A stretch of DNA of 61,836 nucleotides from Palleniella intestinalis (GCF_013166595.1 NZ_JABKKG010000005.1:1-61836); one strand, 5' to 3'; counted from the stretch's first letter, positions 8,274 to 16,206 are shown. Made by a program: numbers and translations. Notes: a model not told the origin generated them from the letters alone.

Positions 8274-8885
8274 CTAAAACGGTATGCCTCTCAGTGTAAG
8301 AGTCTTTATCACATCCTGGAACACTTCTATCGGAGTAGGCTCACCTGTGTGCATCTCCGGGTCATAGAGCATTCCCGTGCAGATGCAGAACTTACGTTCC
8401 TTTGCCTTGAGAATGTCATGATTCGTACAGCCCTCACATCCGCGCCAGAAGGCGTCATCGTCAGTCAGCTGACCGAAACTGACCGGTACATATCCCAACT
8501 GAGTGTTCATTTTCATGACAGCATCACCACTTGTCAGTGAGAATATCTTGGCGTGAGGCCACCTTACACGTGCGAGTGTGAACGTATAGTCCTTTATGCG
8601 CTTGGCGATTCCCATTCCAAGGTAATCGAAATGGACTATCAGTCCGGAGGTGGTGACATAGGACTTGTTACCCCACGTCTCTATGTAGCTGAAGCCTGCG
8701 AACTTGTCTCCACACAGAGCGAGGATGGCTTTCCCCTCCCTCATCTTCGTGGCAACATACCCATGAGAGCGTTCTGCAATACCAGTGCCACGCTTTTTCG
8801 CAGCGATACGTATTGTGTCAAGAATTGTGTCGACATATTTCTCATCGTCGGCATCAGCAACCTTTATTGTTATCTCTTCTTGCAT
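8274..8885 (-). CDS. GNAT acyltransferase, probable N-acylglutamate synthase
   Basis: This 203-residue protein has a GNAT core, with the acyl-CoA-binding segment GLIVHFDYLGMGIAKRIKD at 81-99. Bacteroidetes lack classical ArgA. The homologue in the same arg operon of Bacteroides thetaiotaomicron has, as I recall, been assigned as the N-succinylglutamate synthase from genetic data, so this protein probably makes N-succinyl- or N-acetylglutamate as the first arginine step. A cysteine cluster (Cys150, Cys153, Cys167, Cys169) near the C-terminus could bind a metal. It starts 1 bp after the argR stop codon, so translational coupling is likely. Confidence 0.8.
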   Translation of the reverse strand: MQEEITIKVADADDEKYVDTILDTIRIAAKKRGTGIAERSHGYVATKMREGKAILALCGDKFAGFSYIETWGNKSYVTTSGLIVHFDYLGMGIAKRIKDYTFTLARVRWPHAKIFSLTSGDAVMKMNTQLGYVPVSFGQLTDDDAFWRGCEGCTNHDILKAKERKFCICTGMLYDPEMHTGEPTPIEVFQDVIKTLTLRGIPF

Positions 8886-8886
8886 C

Positions 8887-9363
8887 TTAGTGTATATCCG
8901 GTATTATGTATGCCAATGCGTCAGTTGCTTCTTCATGGGTCACATCAGGAGCGAGCACAATGAATATAGTGTCATCACCTGCTATTGTTCCAAGCACAGA
9001 GTCAAGGCGTGCATTATCTATGTTATAAGCTATACTCGAGGCATATCCAGGTCGTGTATGTATGACACCCATGTTGCCTGAGAATTTCAAGGAAAGGAAA
9101 CCAGTCGTTGTCAGCATGTCACGTGCGGTCATTGGTTTCTGCACACGTTTGTACATGGTCTCGGTCGGAAGCACATAGATGTACTTGCCATCAGCCATAG
9201 CCGCCTTCGCCACTTTCAGCTGCTTCATGTCGCGCGACAGCGTTGCCTGTGTGATGTTTATTCCTTCCTTACGCAAAGCGCGAAGCACCTCGTCCTGAGA
9301 GGAGAGTTCGTGTGTGGAGAACAGTTTTCTCAGTTTGTCAAGACGATTGTTTTTCAGCCCCAT
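8887..9363 (-). CDS. argR: Arginine repressor
   Basis: ArgR is a hexameric, arginine-dependent DNA-binding regulator. The N-terminal winged helix carries the signature TQATLSRDM (38-46), and the C-terminal oligomerisation and arginine-binding half contains GTIAGDDTIFIVL. Length of 158 residues is typical. It is the first gene of the arg-pro cluster, and its promoter overlaps ARG-box-like palindromes, which suggests that it represses itself together with the downstream genes. Confidence 0.95.
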   Translation of the reverse strand: MGLKNNRLDKLRKLFSTHELSSQDEVLRALRKEGINITQATLSRDMKQLKVAKAAMADGKYIYVLPTETMYKRVQKPMTARDMLTTTGFLSLKFSGNMGVIHTRPGYASSIAYNIDNARLDSVLGTIAGDDTIFIVLAPDVTHEEATDALAYIIPDIH

Positions 9364-9365
9364 TT

Positions 9366-9410
9366 TGCATATTTATGTAATTCGAGTGCAAATTTACACA
9401 TATTTATGCA
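9366..9410. promoter_or_regulatory. ARG-box-like operators
   Basis: TGCATATTTATGTA (9366-9379) and CACATATTTATGCA (9397-9410) are near-mirror palindromes 31 bp apart, about three helical turns. A third imperfect palindrome, GTGCAAATTTACAC (9386-9399), lies between them. They resemble ARG boxes and flank or overlap the argR -7 box. This is an inference from sequence resemblance and position. Confidence 0.55.
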
Positions 9411-9420
9411 AACCACCAAA
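9389..9420 (-). promoter_or_regulatory. argR operon promoter
   Basis: On the minus strand TTTG (9417-9420), a 20-bp spacer and TAAATTTG (9389-9396) match the Bacteroidetes consensus. Transcription would begin near 9382, giving a leader of roughly 20 nt before argR. Confidence 0.75.
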
Positions 9421-9616
9421 CTTTTTACAATGTTTTTTTTGCATAAAACAAACTTTTCTCATTTATCTTGTCGCAAGCAACCTTTTTTCTCATAGCATAG
9501 GAACATATTCAGAATGTTCCCTGATTATTTCCGAATATAGCCGAAATCATTTCCCGAAATTCCAGAATCTCATTAGATGCTTCTCCTTGCAAACCACAAT
9601 CAACATACAGCTATAT

Positions 9617-9652
9617 ATAAAAATGGTGGTACTATAATCCCACCACTTTTTA
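9617..9652 (-). terminator. Terminator of the small lipoprotein gene
   Basis: The minus strand has GTGGTGGG and CCACCAT arms around a short AT-rich loop, with flanking A and T runs. It begins directly after the TGA stop of the gene at 9653-10144. The A/T runs on both sides could let it act in both directions. Confidence 0.65.
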
Positions 9653-10144
9653 TCAACGAACAGTAAAAGGAGAGTACACATACCGCTTTTTACCATTAAT
9701 TCCTACCTCTACGCCGAGCCTGTATTCACCTGGAGTGAATTCATTGACATAACACTGGCTCCGTAATGGTTGGTTCATAATCCAATATCCACCAGGTGCA
9801 ATATTCACAGCCAATAGAGTAGCTGCAAAGAGATACCCCTCTTTTGTCTTCGAAAGATGCTTACATACAACCCATCTTCCATTTGTATTCTTTTCCACTC
9901 GCCGCCCTCTCTCTAACGAGACTGTTGAGTTCTTTGTCTTATTGGCTATCGTTACTGAAATAAGCGTATCAACAGGAGAATCGAACACTTCCGAAGACAG
10001 CTCTATAAAGATACTGTCCACTTGTTCGTGTTGTTGGGCAGCTACTGCAACAGCATCATTGTCGGTCGAACCATTCATACGAGTGAAACATCCAAAATAT
10101 AAGAAGCTGTAACAAAGAAGCAATATACATGTTTTTATCCTCAT
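9653..10144 (-). CDS. Small lipoprotein with an Ig-like fold, function unknown
   Basis: This 163-residue protein has a signal peptide ending in a lipobox (YFGC, Cys19), so it should be a membrane-anchored lipoprotein. The mature part alternates short hydrophobic strands (LISVTIANKT, GYWIMNQPL, GEYRLGVEV), which suggests one beta-sandwich domain, roughly residues 45-163. I do not recognise a specific family. It stands alone between argR and recG on the minus strand and has its own terminator. Confidence 0.7.
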   Translation of the reverse strand: MRIKTCILLLCYSFLYFGCFTRMNGSTDNDAVAVAAQQHEQVDSIFIELSSEVFDSPVDTLISVTIANKTKNSTVSLERGRRVEKNTNGRWVVCKHLSKTKEGYLFAATLLAVNIAPGGYWIMNQPLRSQCYVNEFTPGEYRLGVEVGINGKKRYVYSPFTVR

Positions 10145-10232
10145 AACCTAATATCGTTTTAAGCCGAGTACTTTCAAGAAATTGCCTGCTTTGAAGTGCT
10201 CAAATCTCAGCAGAGGGCTTTGTACAATAATC

Positions 10233-10296
10233 AAGCCACACTCTATAAAAAAGATAACTTCCGCAGAAATTGTCTTTACATTTAAAGGTGTGGCTT
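10233..10296. repeat. 9-bp inverted repeat at the 3' end of recG
   Basis: AAGCCACAC (10233-10241) and GTGTGGCTT (10288-10296) are perfect inverted arms about 46 bp apart; the right arm overlaps the recG stop codon. No T run follows, so it is a weak terminator candidate. The rest of the gap 10145-10294 shows nothing else. Confidence 0.35.
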
Positions 10297-12421
10297 AAGA
10301 AATTGCACCCCAGTTTATGTTCGTCTTGCGCAGTTCATACAGGCGTTGCCACAGGACGGCATACTCCGGTTTGTTGCATTCGGGGTCATTGTCAAGCACC
10401 TGTTGTGCCATGTCACGCGCAAGCTGCACAAGCTGTCCGTCGCGTGCGATGTTTGCGATTTTAAGGTCAAACGCCATACCTGACTGCTGTGTGCCTTCCA
10501 AATCGCCCGGCCCGCGGAGCTTCAAGTCAGCCTCGGCTATCTTGAAACCATCGTTTGTCTCACACATTATGTCAAGCCTGGTGCGTGTCTCCTTCGTCAG
10601 TTTGTTGCCTGAGACAAGGATGCAATACGACTGGTCGGCACCTCGTCCGACACGCCCGCGCAACTGATGAAGCTGCGACAGACCGAAACGCTGGGCTTCC
10701 ATAATGACCATTACGGAGGCATTTGGAACGTTCACACCAACTTCTATGACGGTTGTCGCTACAAGTATCTGCGTCTCGCCCTTGACAAAGCGTTGCATTT
10801 CCTCCTCCTTCTCGGCAGGCTTCAGTTTTCCATGCACCTTGCTGATACTCATATCAGGAAATATGCGGCAAAGTTTCTCATAGCCTTGTTCGAGGTCCTG
10901 CAAGTCCATCTTCTCACTTTCCTTTATCAAAGGATAGACAATGTACACCTGCCTGCCAAGCTGTATCTGCCGGCGGATGCTCTGATAAAGTGCCACAAGC
11001 TGGTTGTCATACCTATGCACCGTATGCACAGGCTTGCGTCCCGGCGGCAGTTCGTCGATTACTGACACATCGAGGTCGCCATAAAGAGTCATGGCAAGCG
11101 TGCGCGGGATAGGTGTGGCGGTCATGACAAGTATATGCGGAACAGTTCCGACAGCAGCCTGTGCTCCGGCAGAAGCACCGGGAGCCTTTGCCCACAGCTT
11201 TGCGCGCTGTGCCACACCGAAACGGTGCTGCTCGTCAATAACGGCAAGTCCAAGACGACGGAACACCACAGTGTCCTCTATGACGGCATGTGTTCCCACG
11301 ACAATGTCAATCTCTCCCGTGGCGATTCCTTCAAGCACCGCCTTGCGCCGCTTTCCTTTCACAATGCCCGTAAGCAGTTCCACCCTGACGGACATACCGG
11401 AAAGAAAGTGGCGTATGGTCTCCAGATGCTGCTCGGCAAGGATTTCCGTAGGTGCCATAATCACTGCCTGATAGCCGTTGCCGACAGCAATGAGCATCGT
11501 CAGCAATGCCACCAATGTCTTTCCGGAGCCTACATCGCCTTGCAAAAGGCGGTTCATCTGCCGTCCGGAGCACATGTCGGCATGGATTTCCTTGACAACA
11601 CGCTTCTGCGCCCCTGTCAAATCGAATTTCAGGTTGTTGTCATAGAAATAGCGCAACGGCTCGCCTGCCTTGGTGAAACGGCATCCGAGGTATCGTTTCC
11701 TGCGATCACCGACATAGCGCATGATGTTGAGCTGCACATAAAACAGTTCCTCAAACTTCAGCCGTTCCTGAGCCTTGCGCATCTCATTATTATTATGAGG
11801 ATAGTGAATCCACCGCAACGCTTGGTCTCTCGAAATGAGATGATTGGGCTCGGTGATATATGTCGGGAGCGTCTCCCCTATCTCCGGCATCTTGGCAAGC
11901 AATGCTTTCTGCAACCGTTCCACACCGCGCGAGGCAAGCCCGGCATTCTTCATGCGTTCCGTTGTCACATAATGAGGTTGCAGCCCCATGTCACTCAGTA
12001 CAAGAGAACTCGCCTCATCCATATCAGGATGGGTGAACTGATAACGCCCTTGGAATACTGTCGGCTTGCCGAAGACTATGTATTCCACACCAATACGGTA
12101 GGTTTTATGGGCATACTCCCCTCCCTGAAACCATACAAGGTCGACGAATCCCGTGCCGTCTGAGAAATGTGCGACATATCGTTTCTGCCTTCTGCCCGTG
12201 TCATAGACTTCCCAAGAGCGTATAGTGCCCTTTATCTGCACGTAAGGCATCTCGCCGTCCATGTTCCTTATGGCATAGACATGGCTTCTGTCCACATATT
12301 TATATGGATAGTATTCAAGTAAGTCGCCGAAAGTCTCAATGCCGAGTTCCTTACTCAGTATGTCTTTCTTCTTCGGCCCTACTCCTGCAAGGTACTTTAT
12401 GTCTTGTTCGAGAAAATTGAT
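10295..12421 (-). CDS. recG: ATP-dependent DNA helicase RecG, apparent non-ATG start
   Basis: RecG remodels stalled replication forks and branched DNA. Walker A is LLQGDVGSGKT, the DEAH-type box is VIDEQHRFG, and MTATPIPRTL and QLRGRVGRGADQSYC are family motifs. The first standard start codon in frame is the GTG at 12295, but the frame stays open and conserved for 42 further codons. These encode a normal RecG N-terminus (NFLEQDIKYLAGVGPKK) back to an ATC at 12419-12421, where an ATG would be expected. An in-frame TAG lies at 12452-12454. From ATC the protein is about 708 residues, normal for the family. Either initiation is non-canonical or a base is mutated or misread. Confidence 0.93.
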   Translation of the reverse strand: MNFLEQDIKYLAGVGPKKKDILSKELGIETFGDLLEYYPYKYVDRSHVYAIRNMDGEMPYVQIKGTIRSWEVYDTGRRQKRYVAHFSDGTGFVDLVWFQGGEYAHKTYRIGVEYIVFGKPTVFQGRYQFTHPDMDEASSLVLSDMGLQPHYVTTERMKNAGLASRGVERLQKALLAKMPEIGETLPTYITEPNHLISRDQALRWIHYPHNNNEMRKAQERLKFEELFYVQLNIMRYVGDRRKRYLGCRFTKAGEPLRYFYDNNLKFDLTGAQKRVVKEIHADMCSGRQMNRLLQGDVGSGKTLVALLTMLIAVGNGYQAVIMAPTEILAEQHLETIRHFLSGMSVRVELLTGIVKGKRRKAVLEGIATGEIDIVVGTHAVIEDTVVFRRLGLAVIDEQHRFGVAQRAKLWAKAPGASAGAQAAVGTVPHILVMTATPIPRTLAMTLYGDLDVSVIDELPPGRKPVHTVHRYDNQLVALYQSIRRQIQLGRQVYIVYPLIKESEKMDLQDLEQGYEKLCRIFPDMSISKVHGKLKPAEKEEEMQRFVKGETQILVATTVIEVGVNVPNASVMVIMEAQRFGLSQLHQLRGRVGRGADQSYCILVSGNKLTKETRTRLDIMCETNDGFKIAEADLKLRGPGDLEGTQQSGMAFDLKIANIARDGQLVQLARDMAQQVLDNDPECNKPEYAVLWQRLYELRKTNINWGAIS

Positions 12422-12458
12422 AGTCGTAATTATTTTTAATAAATATTTTGTCTATATT

Positions 12459-14006
12459 TTATATACTCTCAAGCACATTTATATAGTCATCATCTATAAT
12501 ACGCCATGTTCCAAATTTACGTCCTCCTTCACGAACAATAAATTTCATGTCAGCAAGGCGTTTGAGGTGCTTTCTTATCTGTCTATCCGAGATTCCCATT
12601 TCCGCAGCCATGCAAGCAGTACTAATATGAGGATTCTTTACTACCAACCTATATATAGTTCTTTTTGCTTTTAGGAACTCTTTCCGCTCTTTTAGGAACT
12701 CTTTCCGCTCTTTTAGGAACTCTTTCCGCTCTTTTAGGAACTCTTTTTGCCCTTTTACGAACTCTTTTCCACTGTTTTCACCGTTTATAGTGAACTCTTC
12801 TTGCCTATTAGGAACTGTTTCGTCATTTATTACGAACTGTAAATTATAATTCAAATTCCAAAGAACAACACGGAAATCATGGGCATTAGAGCAGAACTCC
12901 GGTGCACGATAGCTTGGCAATTGCTCATAACGTGCGTATGCATCAAGAATCTTACGCATACCACTGCCACGCCTCTCCATCAAATCCAATCTGCTGAAAA
13001 AGTCTGCAAGCAATGGATTTCTACGACGAGAGGAAACATTTCTCAAATCTTGATGCTGGATAACACTACCGTCAACCATCCCACCCGGAGAAAATATCTC
13101 CAAACGGTCATCAAACATGTCCACATGCACCTCAGAACCAAGTTCCATATAGTCACGATGAATTATTGCATTCACTAAGATTTCCGAAACTGCACGCTCC
13201 GGATAATCCGGCAATTCCTCACGATGGTCAGCCTCCTTCCACCAACGTTTATGGGAATTGGCACGCACAAAAGCAATGGCCTCCTGCAGTTGGCTGATTA
13301 TGCTGCCACAAAGCTCGACATCATCCAAAGCTTCACCCAAACCGGTTGTCTTGTCAATATCATTCCAGCGAGTACAGAATACGCGTGAATGCCTTATTGG
13401 AGCCTCATCCGCAACCAAAGCACCGGCATTGGTCAAGCGGCCATTCTCGTCAACAACACCCCATGACACAAACTCTTGTTCCTCAAACGAGCGGTGCAGC
13501 CTATTAAAATGCACAGACCTTAATTTCGTGAACGCCATGTCCGAAAATTGGAATTTTGAAGGCAAACTGTCGTATGTTTCTCCCGCACCACGCATCACAA
13601 GCTGCTTCAGTTGTATGCGATCAGCCACCACAGATTCATTACCTATCCGAACATACGTCTGTCTTTGTCCATTACCCACGAAATAATATGGTGTCTCTGT
13701 ACCCGGACAAACATTCAGCACAATAAGCTGCTTCCCATCGACAAGCTCAATCTTCAAATCTACAGAGGGTACAGGATCCATAAAAACCTTAACAGCCTCA
13801 CTTATGTCCTCACTGTCTTTCTTAGCATCCGACAACCCGACAATCTCATCATTGTCCGCAACACCAAAGACAAGAGCACCTCCATTGCCATTAGCGAAAG
13901 CACTGACACTCTTCAGCCAACTGCGAGGATTTTTCCTTTCCAGCATGAGTTTTTTGTCATAAGCTGTCGTTTCGCCTATCAGTAATTCTATATTTTGTTG
14001 TGCCAT
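12459..14006 (-). CDS. AlbA-type ATP-binding regulator with variable heptad repeats
   Basis: The 515-residue protein has an N-terminal AlbA_2/Schlafen-like domain (about 10-130, motif SAFANGNGGALVFGV) and a middle RecG-like C-terminal ATPase domain (EILVNAIIHRDYMELG, LMERRGSGMRKI). A highly charged repeat of KEFLKER heptads follows, and then a C-terminal helix-turn-helix-like domain (about 450-500). Such proteins are often annotated as RecG-like helicases, but helicase motifs are absent; they are usually transcription regulators or defence-related. It ends 38 bp before the presumed recG start. An inverted repeat lies 42-63 bp upstream. Confidence 0.82.
   Translation of the reverse strand: MAQQNIELLIGETTAYDKKLMLERKNPRSWLKSVSAFANGNGGALVFGVADNDEIVGLSDAKKDSEDISEAVKVFMDPVPSVDLKIELVDGKQLIVLNVCPGTETPYYFVGNGQRQTYVRIGNESVVADRIQLKQLVMRGAGETYDSLPSKFQFSDMAFTKLRSVHFNRLHRSFEEQEFVSWGVVDENGRLTNAGALVADEAPIRHSRVFCTRWNDIDKTTGLGEALDDVELCGSIISQLQEAIAFVRANSHKRWWKEADHREELPDYPERAVSEILVNAIIHRDYMELGSEVHVDMFDDRLEIFSPGGMVDGSVIQHQDLRNVSSRRRNPLLADFFSRLDLMERRGSGMRKILDAYARYEQLPSYRAPEFCSNAHDFRVVLWNLNYNLQFVINDETVPNRQEEFTINGENSGKEFVKGQKEFLKERKEFLKERKEFLKERKEFLKAKRTIYRLVVKNPHISTACMAAEMGISDRQIRKHLKRLADMKFIVREGGRKFGTWRIIDDDYINVLESI
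12669..12773 (-). repeat. In-frame 21-bp tandem repeat encoding KEFLKER heptads
   Basis: Three identical 21-bp units (12669-12689, 12690-12710, 12711-12731) and two diverged ones (12732-12752, 12753-12773) lie within the AlbA-type gene. Each unit encodes a seven-residue charged helix repeat. Because 21 is a multiple of 3, copy number can change without frameshift and would lengthen or shorten a coiled-coil-like linker. Confidence 0.9.
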
Positions 14007-14047
14007 ATCTCATCCTTTGCTTGCACTTGATTGTCAAATGATTTATT

Positions 14048-14069
14048 AAGTAATTATTGCAAATTACTT
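14048..14069. promoter_or_regulatory. Perfect 8-bp inverted repeat, possible operator
   Basis: AAGTAATT (14048-14055) and AATTACTT (14062-14069) are perfect inverted arms around ATTGCA. It stands 42-63 bp upstream of the AlbA-type regulator start, a place expected for an autoregulatory operator. No clear TAnnTTTG box was seen beside it. The remaining gap 14007-14146 is AT-rich and shows no gene. Confidence 0.35.
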
Positions 14070-14146
14070 TATATTTAATTTGTGTTTGTACTAAATTAAT
14101 TTCCAACAGTTACTTACATTTATGTCTTAGTCCTGCACCACACCCA

Positions 14147-15229
14147 TTATTTCCCCAGCAAATCACGGAGATGCTTCACACGCACGCCGTAATTGAAACT
14201 CTGCGTGCCGTTCAGACCGGCATAGTTCACTGCCACAAGCTCGCCGGCATGGTTGACAACAGGAGAGCCACTGCTGCCGGGAAGGGCAGGAATGGAGTAC
14301 ATCAGGCGGTCGTCTGTCCTCTGGCTTATCGTGCCGGTGTTGAACTGCGACTTCACTCCGTCCTTCGTTATGGCAAGCGCAGGGCCAAGGTTGAAGCTCG
14401 TCATGAACAGACGGCTGTTCTTGTCATCACGAATTTCCTTTGCGGCTTTGTCCATGAGGGAATAAGTCAGGAGCGGATCTTCCTCCGGCACTTCAAAGAC
14501 ATATTTGTCCGCAGGGGTGGCCTTTGATTTCAGCTGTATGACCGCCAAATCGTGCTCGGCGTCAGTTTTCCGGACAACACACGGCACGAAATCCTTCGGT
14601 CCTTTCACGTGAGTGTTGTTGTAAGCGATGCTTATCCGGTTATGGTACTTTATCTCCGAATCATTGGCGCGTATCCTGTCTATGGAATTATAGTATTCCC
14701 CTACCTCGTCACGCTGCGCCTTTACGGCATCAAGGACAATCTTCATTTTGTATAATTCATCATAGCCGGCCGAACCACTGTAACCTGCATACCGGTAATA
14801 TTGATATGCCTGCCTGTACTGCTCGTCAAGCTCATAATAGCGTGCAGCCAAACGAGACTTCAACGCCTTCAGCACTTTGTCAACGGATTTGTTGACATCC
14901 TTGTCCGCAACCATGTTCGACACGACATGCGTGTTCGTCACAATCTCCCCTGCAGGAGAGACAAAGAAGCCTGTACCGTAGGACGTGGTCACGTCCACAG
15001 AGTCCTTTTCGGTGGCAAGTCCTCTAAGTTCGCCGGAGTCATCAAAGCCGGAAAAATACAAGGACACGCCGTTTGACAGCTCCACTTCATAGAAACTCTC
15101 GTTCTGCACAAGCACCACTCCGGAGGCTGTCTCCGCCTCGATGTCGCCCTCCGCCTTGTTGACGCAAGAGACGGACAGCAGCATTGTGCAAACGCATACT
15201 AACCATAGACATTTATTCTTCATAAACAT
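14147..15229 (-). CDS. Trypsin-like serine protease lipoprotein
   Basis: An S1/S1C-type protease domain with a complete triad is visible: histidine in GEIVTNTHVVS, aspartate in DAEHDLAVIQL and serine in LPGSSGSPVV. A lipobox (LSVSC) follows a short signal peptide, so it is probably anchored in the envelope and faces the periplasm or surface. An inserted charged helical stretch lies between His and Asp (KALKSRLAARYYELDEQYRQ). No PDZ domain is present, unlike DegP. The frame opens at 15271, but the ATG at 15229 is preceded by GAGGA at 5 bp and gives a better signal peptide. Confidence 0.82.
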   Translation of the reverse strand: MFMKNKCLWLVCVCTMLLSVSCVNKAEGDIEAETASGVVLVQNESFYEVELSNGVSLYFSGFDDSGELRGLATEKDSVDVTTSYGTGFFVSPAGEIVTNTHVVSNMVADKDVNKSVDKVLKALKSRLAARYYELDEQYRQAYQYYRYAGYSGSAGYDELYKMKIVLDAVKAQRDEVGEYYNSIDRIRANDSEIKYHNRISIAYNNTHVKGPKDFVPCVVRKTDAEHDLAVIQLKSKATPADKYVFEVPEEDPLLTYSLMDKAAKEIRDDKNSRLFMTSFNLGPALAITKDGVKSQFNTGTISQRTDDRLMYSIPALPGSSGSPVVNHAGELVAVNYAGLNGTQSFNYGVRVKHLRDLLGK

Positions 15230-15326
15230 TTTTATCCTCGTTTTTATGGTTACACGTTCAAAAACCCTCATTCTTGATTCTGCATCACACCACCGCGGAA
15301 GTCCTCCACGGCTGCAATGCTACGGA

Positions 15327-15360
15327 CAAAGGTACAAATAAAATTCCGAAAATACGGCAA
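15327..15360 (-). promoter_or_regulatory. Probable promoter of the protease gene
   Basis: On the minus strand TTGC (15357-15360) and TACCTTTG (15327-15334) are 22 bp apart. The start site near 15320 would leave a leader of about 90 nt before the ATG at 15229. Confidence 0.5.
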
Positions 15361-15659
15361 TGTGCGGCATATATTTTCCTATCTTTATTGATATTTGTCC
15401 GTTTTTCATAATTATTACGCAAGTCCGTCGGCAGCCCCACCAGTCTTTTCCGCAGGCAACATTTTCTCCACAAAGCAGTTGCCGCTATGGCATGGGCATG
15501 TTAAAGGCGGCGAAAAATTTTGACAACGAGAAGTCTTGAGTTTTCCAATCATTTCCTCTCAGAAAGTGGGAAAACACGCTTCGGAATGGGATATATATAT
15601 ATTCCCCACCCTATTCCTTACGGAAAAAGGTGTAAAAGATAAGGATTGGCAGTGCAATT

Positions 15660-15740
15660 CAATAGGTTTTGCAATGCCATTCAATACCTTTGGTAATACA
15701 AACCGATACCTTTTATACTGCAAACTGATACCTTTTGCAG
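15660..15740. repeat. Diverged 22-bp periodic array in a gene-free stretch
   Basis: TACCTTT cores stand at 15685, 15707 and 15729, exactly 22 bp apart, with an inverted AATAGGTTTT unit one period earlier. This matches the period and core wording of arrays A-D, but the palindromes are worn. The surrounding gap (15272-16206) has low-complexity AT-rich sequence and no convincing gene apart from the MITE-like element. Confidence 0.45.
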
Positions 15741-15941
15741 CAGAAAAGCATATTCTGGGGATTATCACTCTTACTATTTCGCTGAGTAACAACGCATTAC
15801 CAAAACTGCAAAATTCAGACGATATTTCGGTTTTTCTCCCACAAATTTATTTTCATGCGAGTATTTTTGTTAAAAACAACGTGAGTTTTCTAATTTCCAA
15901 ACACCCTGGAACACTTGATATAACAAAGCGACATCTTTTAT

Positions 15942-16066
15942 TATTGCTGTCCGGTAAACATATACAACACACTATCATTTATCTGTTTCAGTTGTGACAA
16001 GCCACAATCCTCGCATACAGCAACAGGATTTCGCTGTAAAGTGTGGAGTTTTGCCGGACAGCAATA
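15942..16066. mobile_element. MITE-like element or IS remnant with 13-bp terminal inverted repeats
   Basis: TATTGCTGTCCGG (15942-15954) and CCGGACAGCAATA (16054-16066) are perfect inverted ends of a 125-bp unit, and the similarity extends a few bases inward (AAA/TTT). The inside can fold further (TTGTG/CACAA and ACAGC/GCTGT hairpins). A run of seven T follows the right end. A 68-codon minus-strand frame (15941-16147) spans it and may be a transposase relic, but it has no recognisable motif. No clear target-site duplication was seen. Confidence 0.5.
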
Positions 16067-16170
16067 TTTTTTTCCGAAGTGGTCAAATTCGACCACTTTG
16101 AAATAAGGATTATAAAACATATTTTCCACCGCAAGCCTTGCAAACATTATGTTTTTACGATAATTTTCAA

Positions 16171-16178
16171 TATCTTTG
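16171..16178 (+). promoter_or_regulatory. -7 box of the ftsZ-like gene
   Basis: TATCTTTG matches TAnnTTTG and lies 28 bp before the chosen ATG at 16207. No clear TTTG lies at the -33 distance. Its position argues against the earlier ATG at 16138 as the start. Confidence 0.45.
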
Positions 16179-16206
16179 CAATCGAATTTCTAAAACGAGC
16201 AGAAAC

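Noticed and set aside
8274..8885. Ribosomal or antibiotic acetyltransferase
   Set aside because: The place between argR and argG with a 1-bp gap, plus the Bacteroides homologue's role, favours arginine synthesis.
10233..10296. Strong intrinsic terminator of recG
   Set aside because: The arms are perfect, but the loop is about 46 nt and no T run follows on the minus strand, so it is listed only as an inverted repeat.
12669..12773. Tandem repeat as assembly error or frameshift
   Set aside because: Units are 21 bp, keep the frame and encode a regular charged helix; the downstream domain remains intact.
12459..14006. Second RecG helicase
   Set aside because: The protein shares only the AlbA and RecG-like C-terminal ATPase regions often labelled RecG; no Walker A, DEAH box or helicase motifs are present.
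15536..15997. 153-codon plus-strand frame in the gap before the FtsZ-like gene
   Set aside because: Its composition is AT-rich and low in complexity, it contains the worn 22-bp array and half of the MITE-like element, and no start context or domain is visible.
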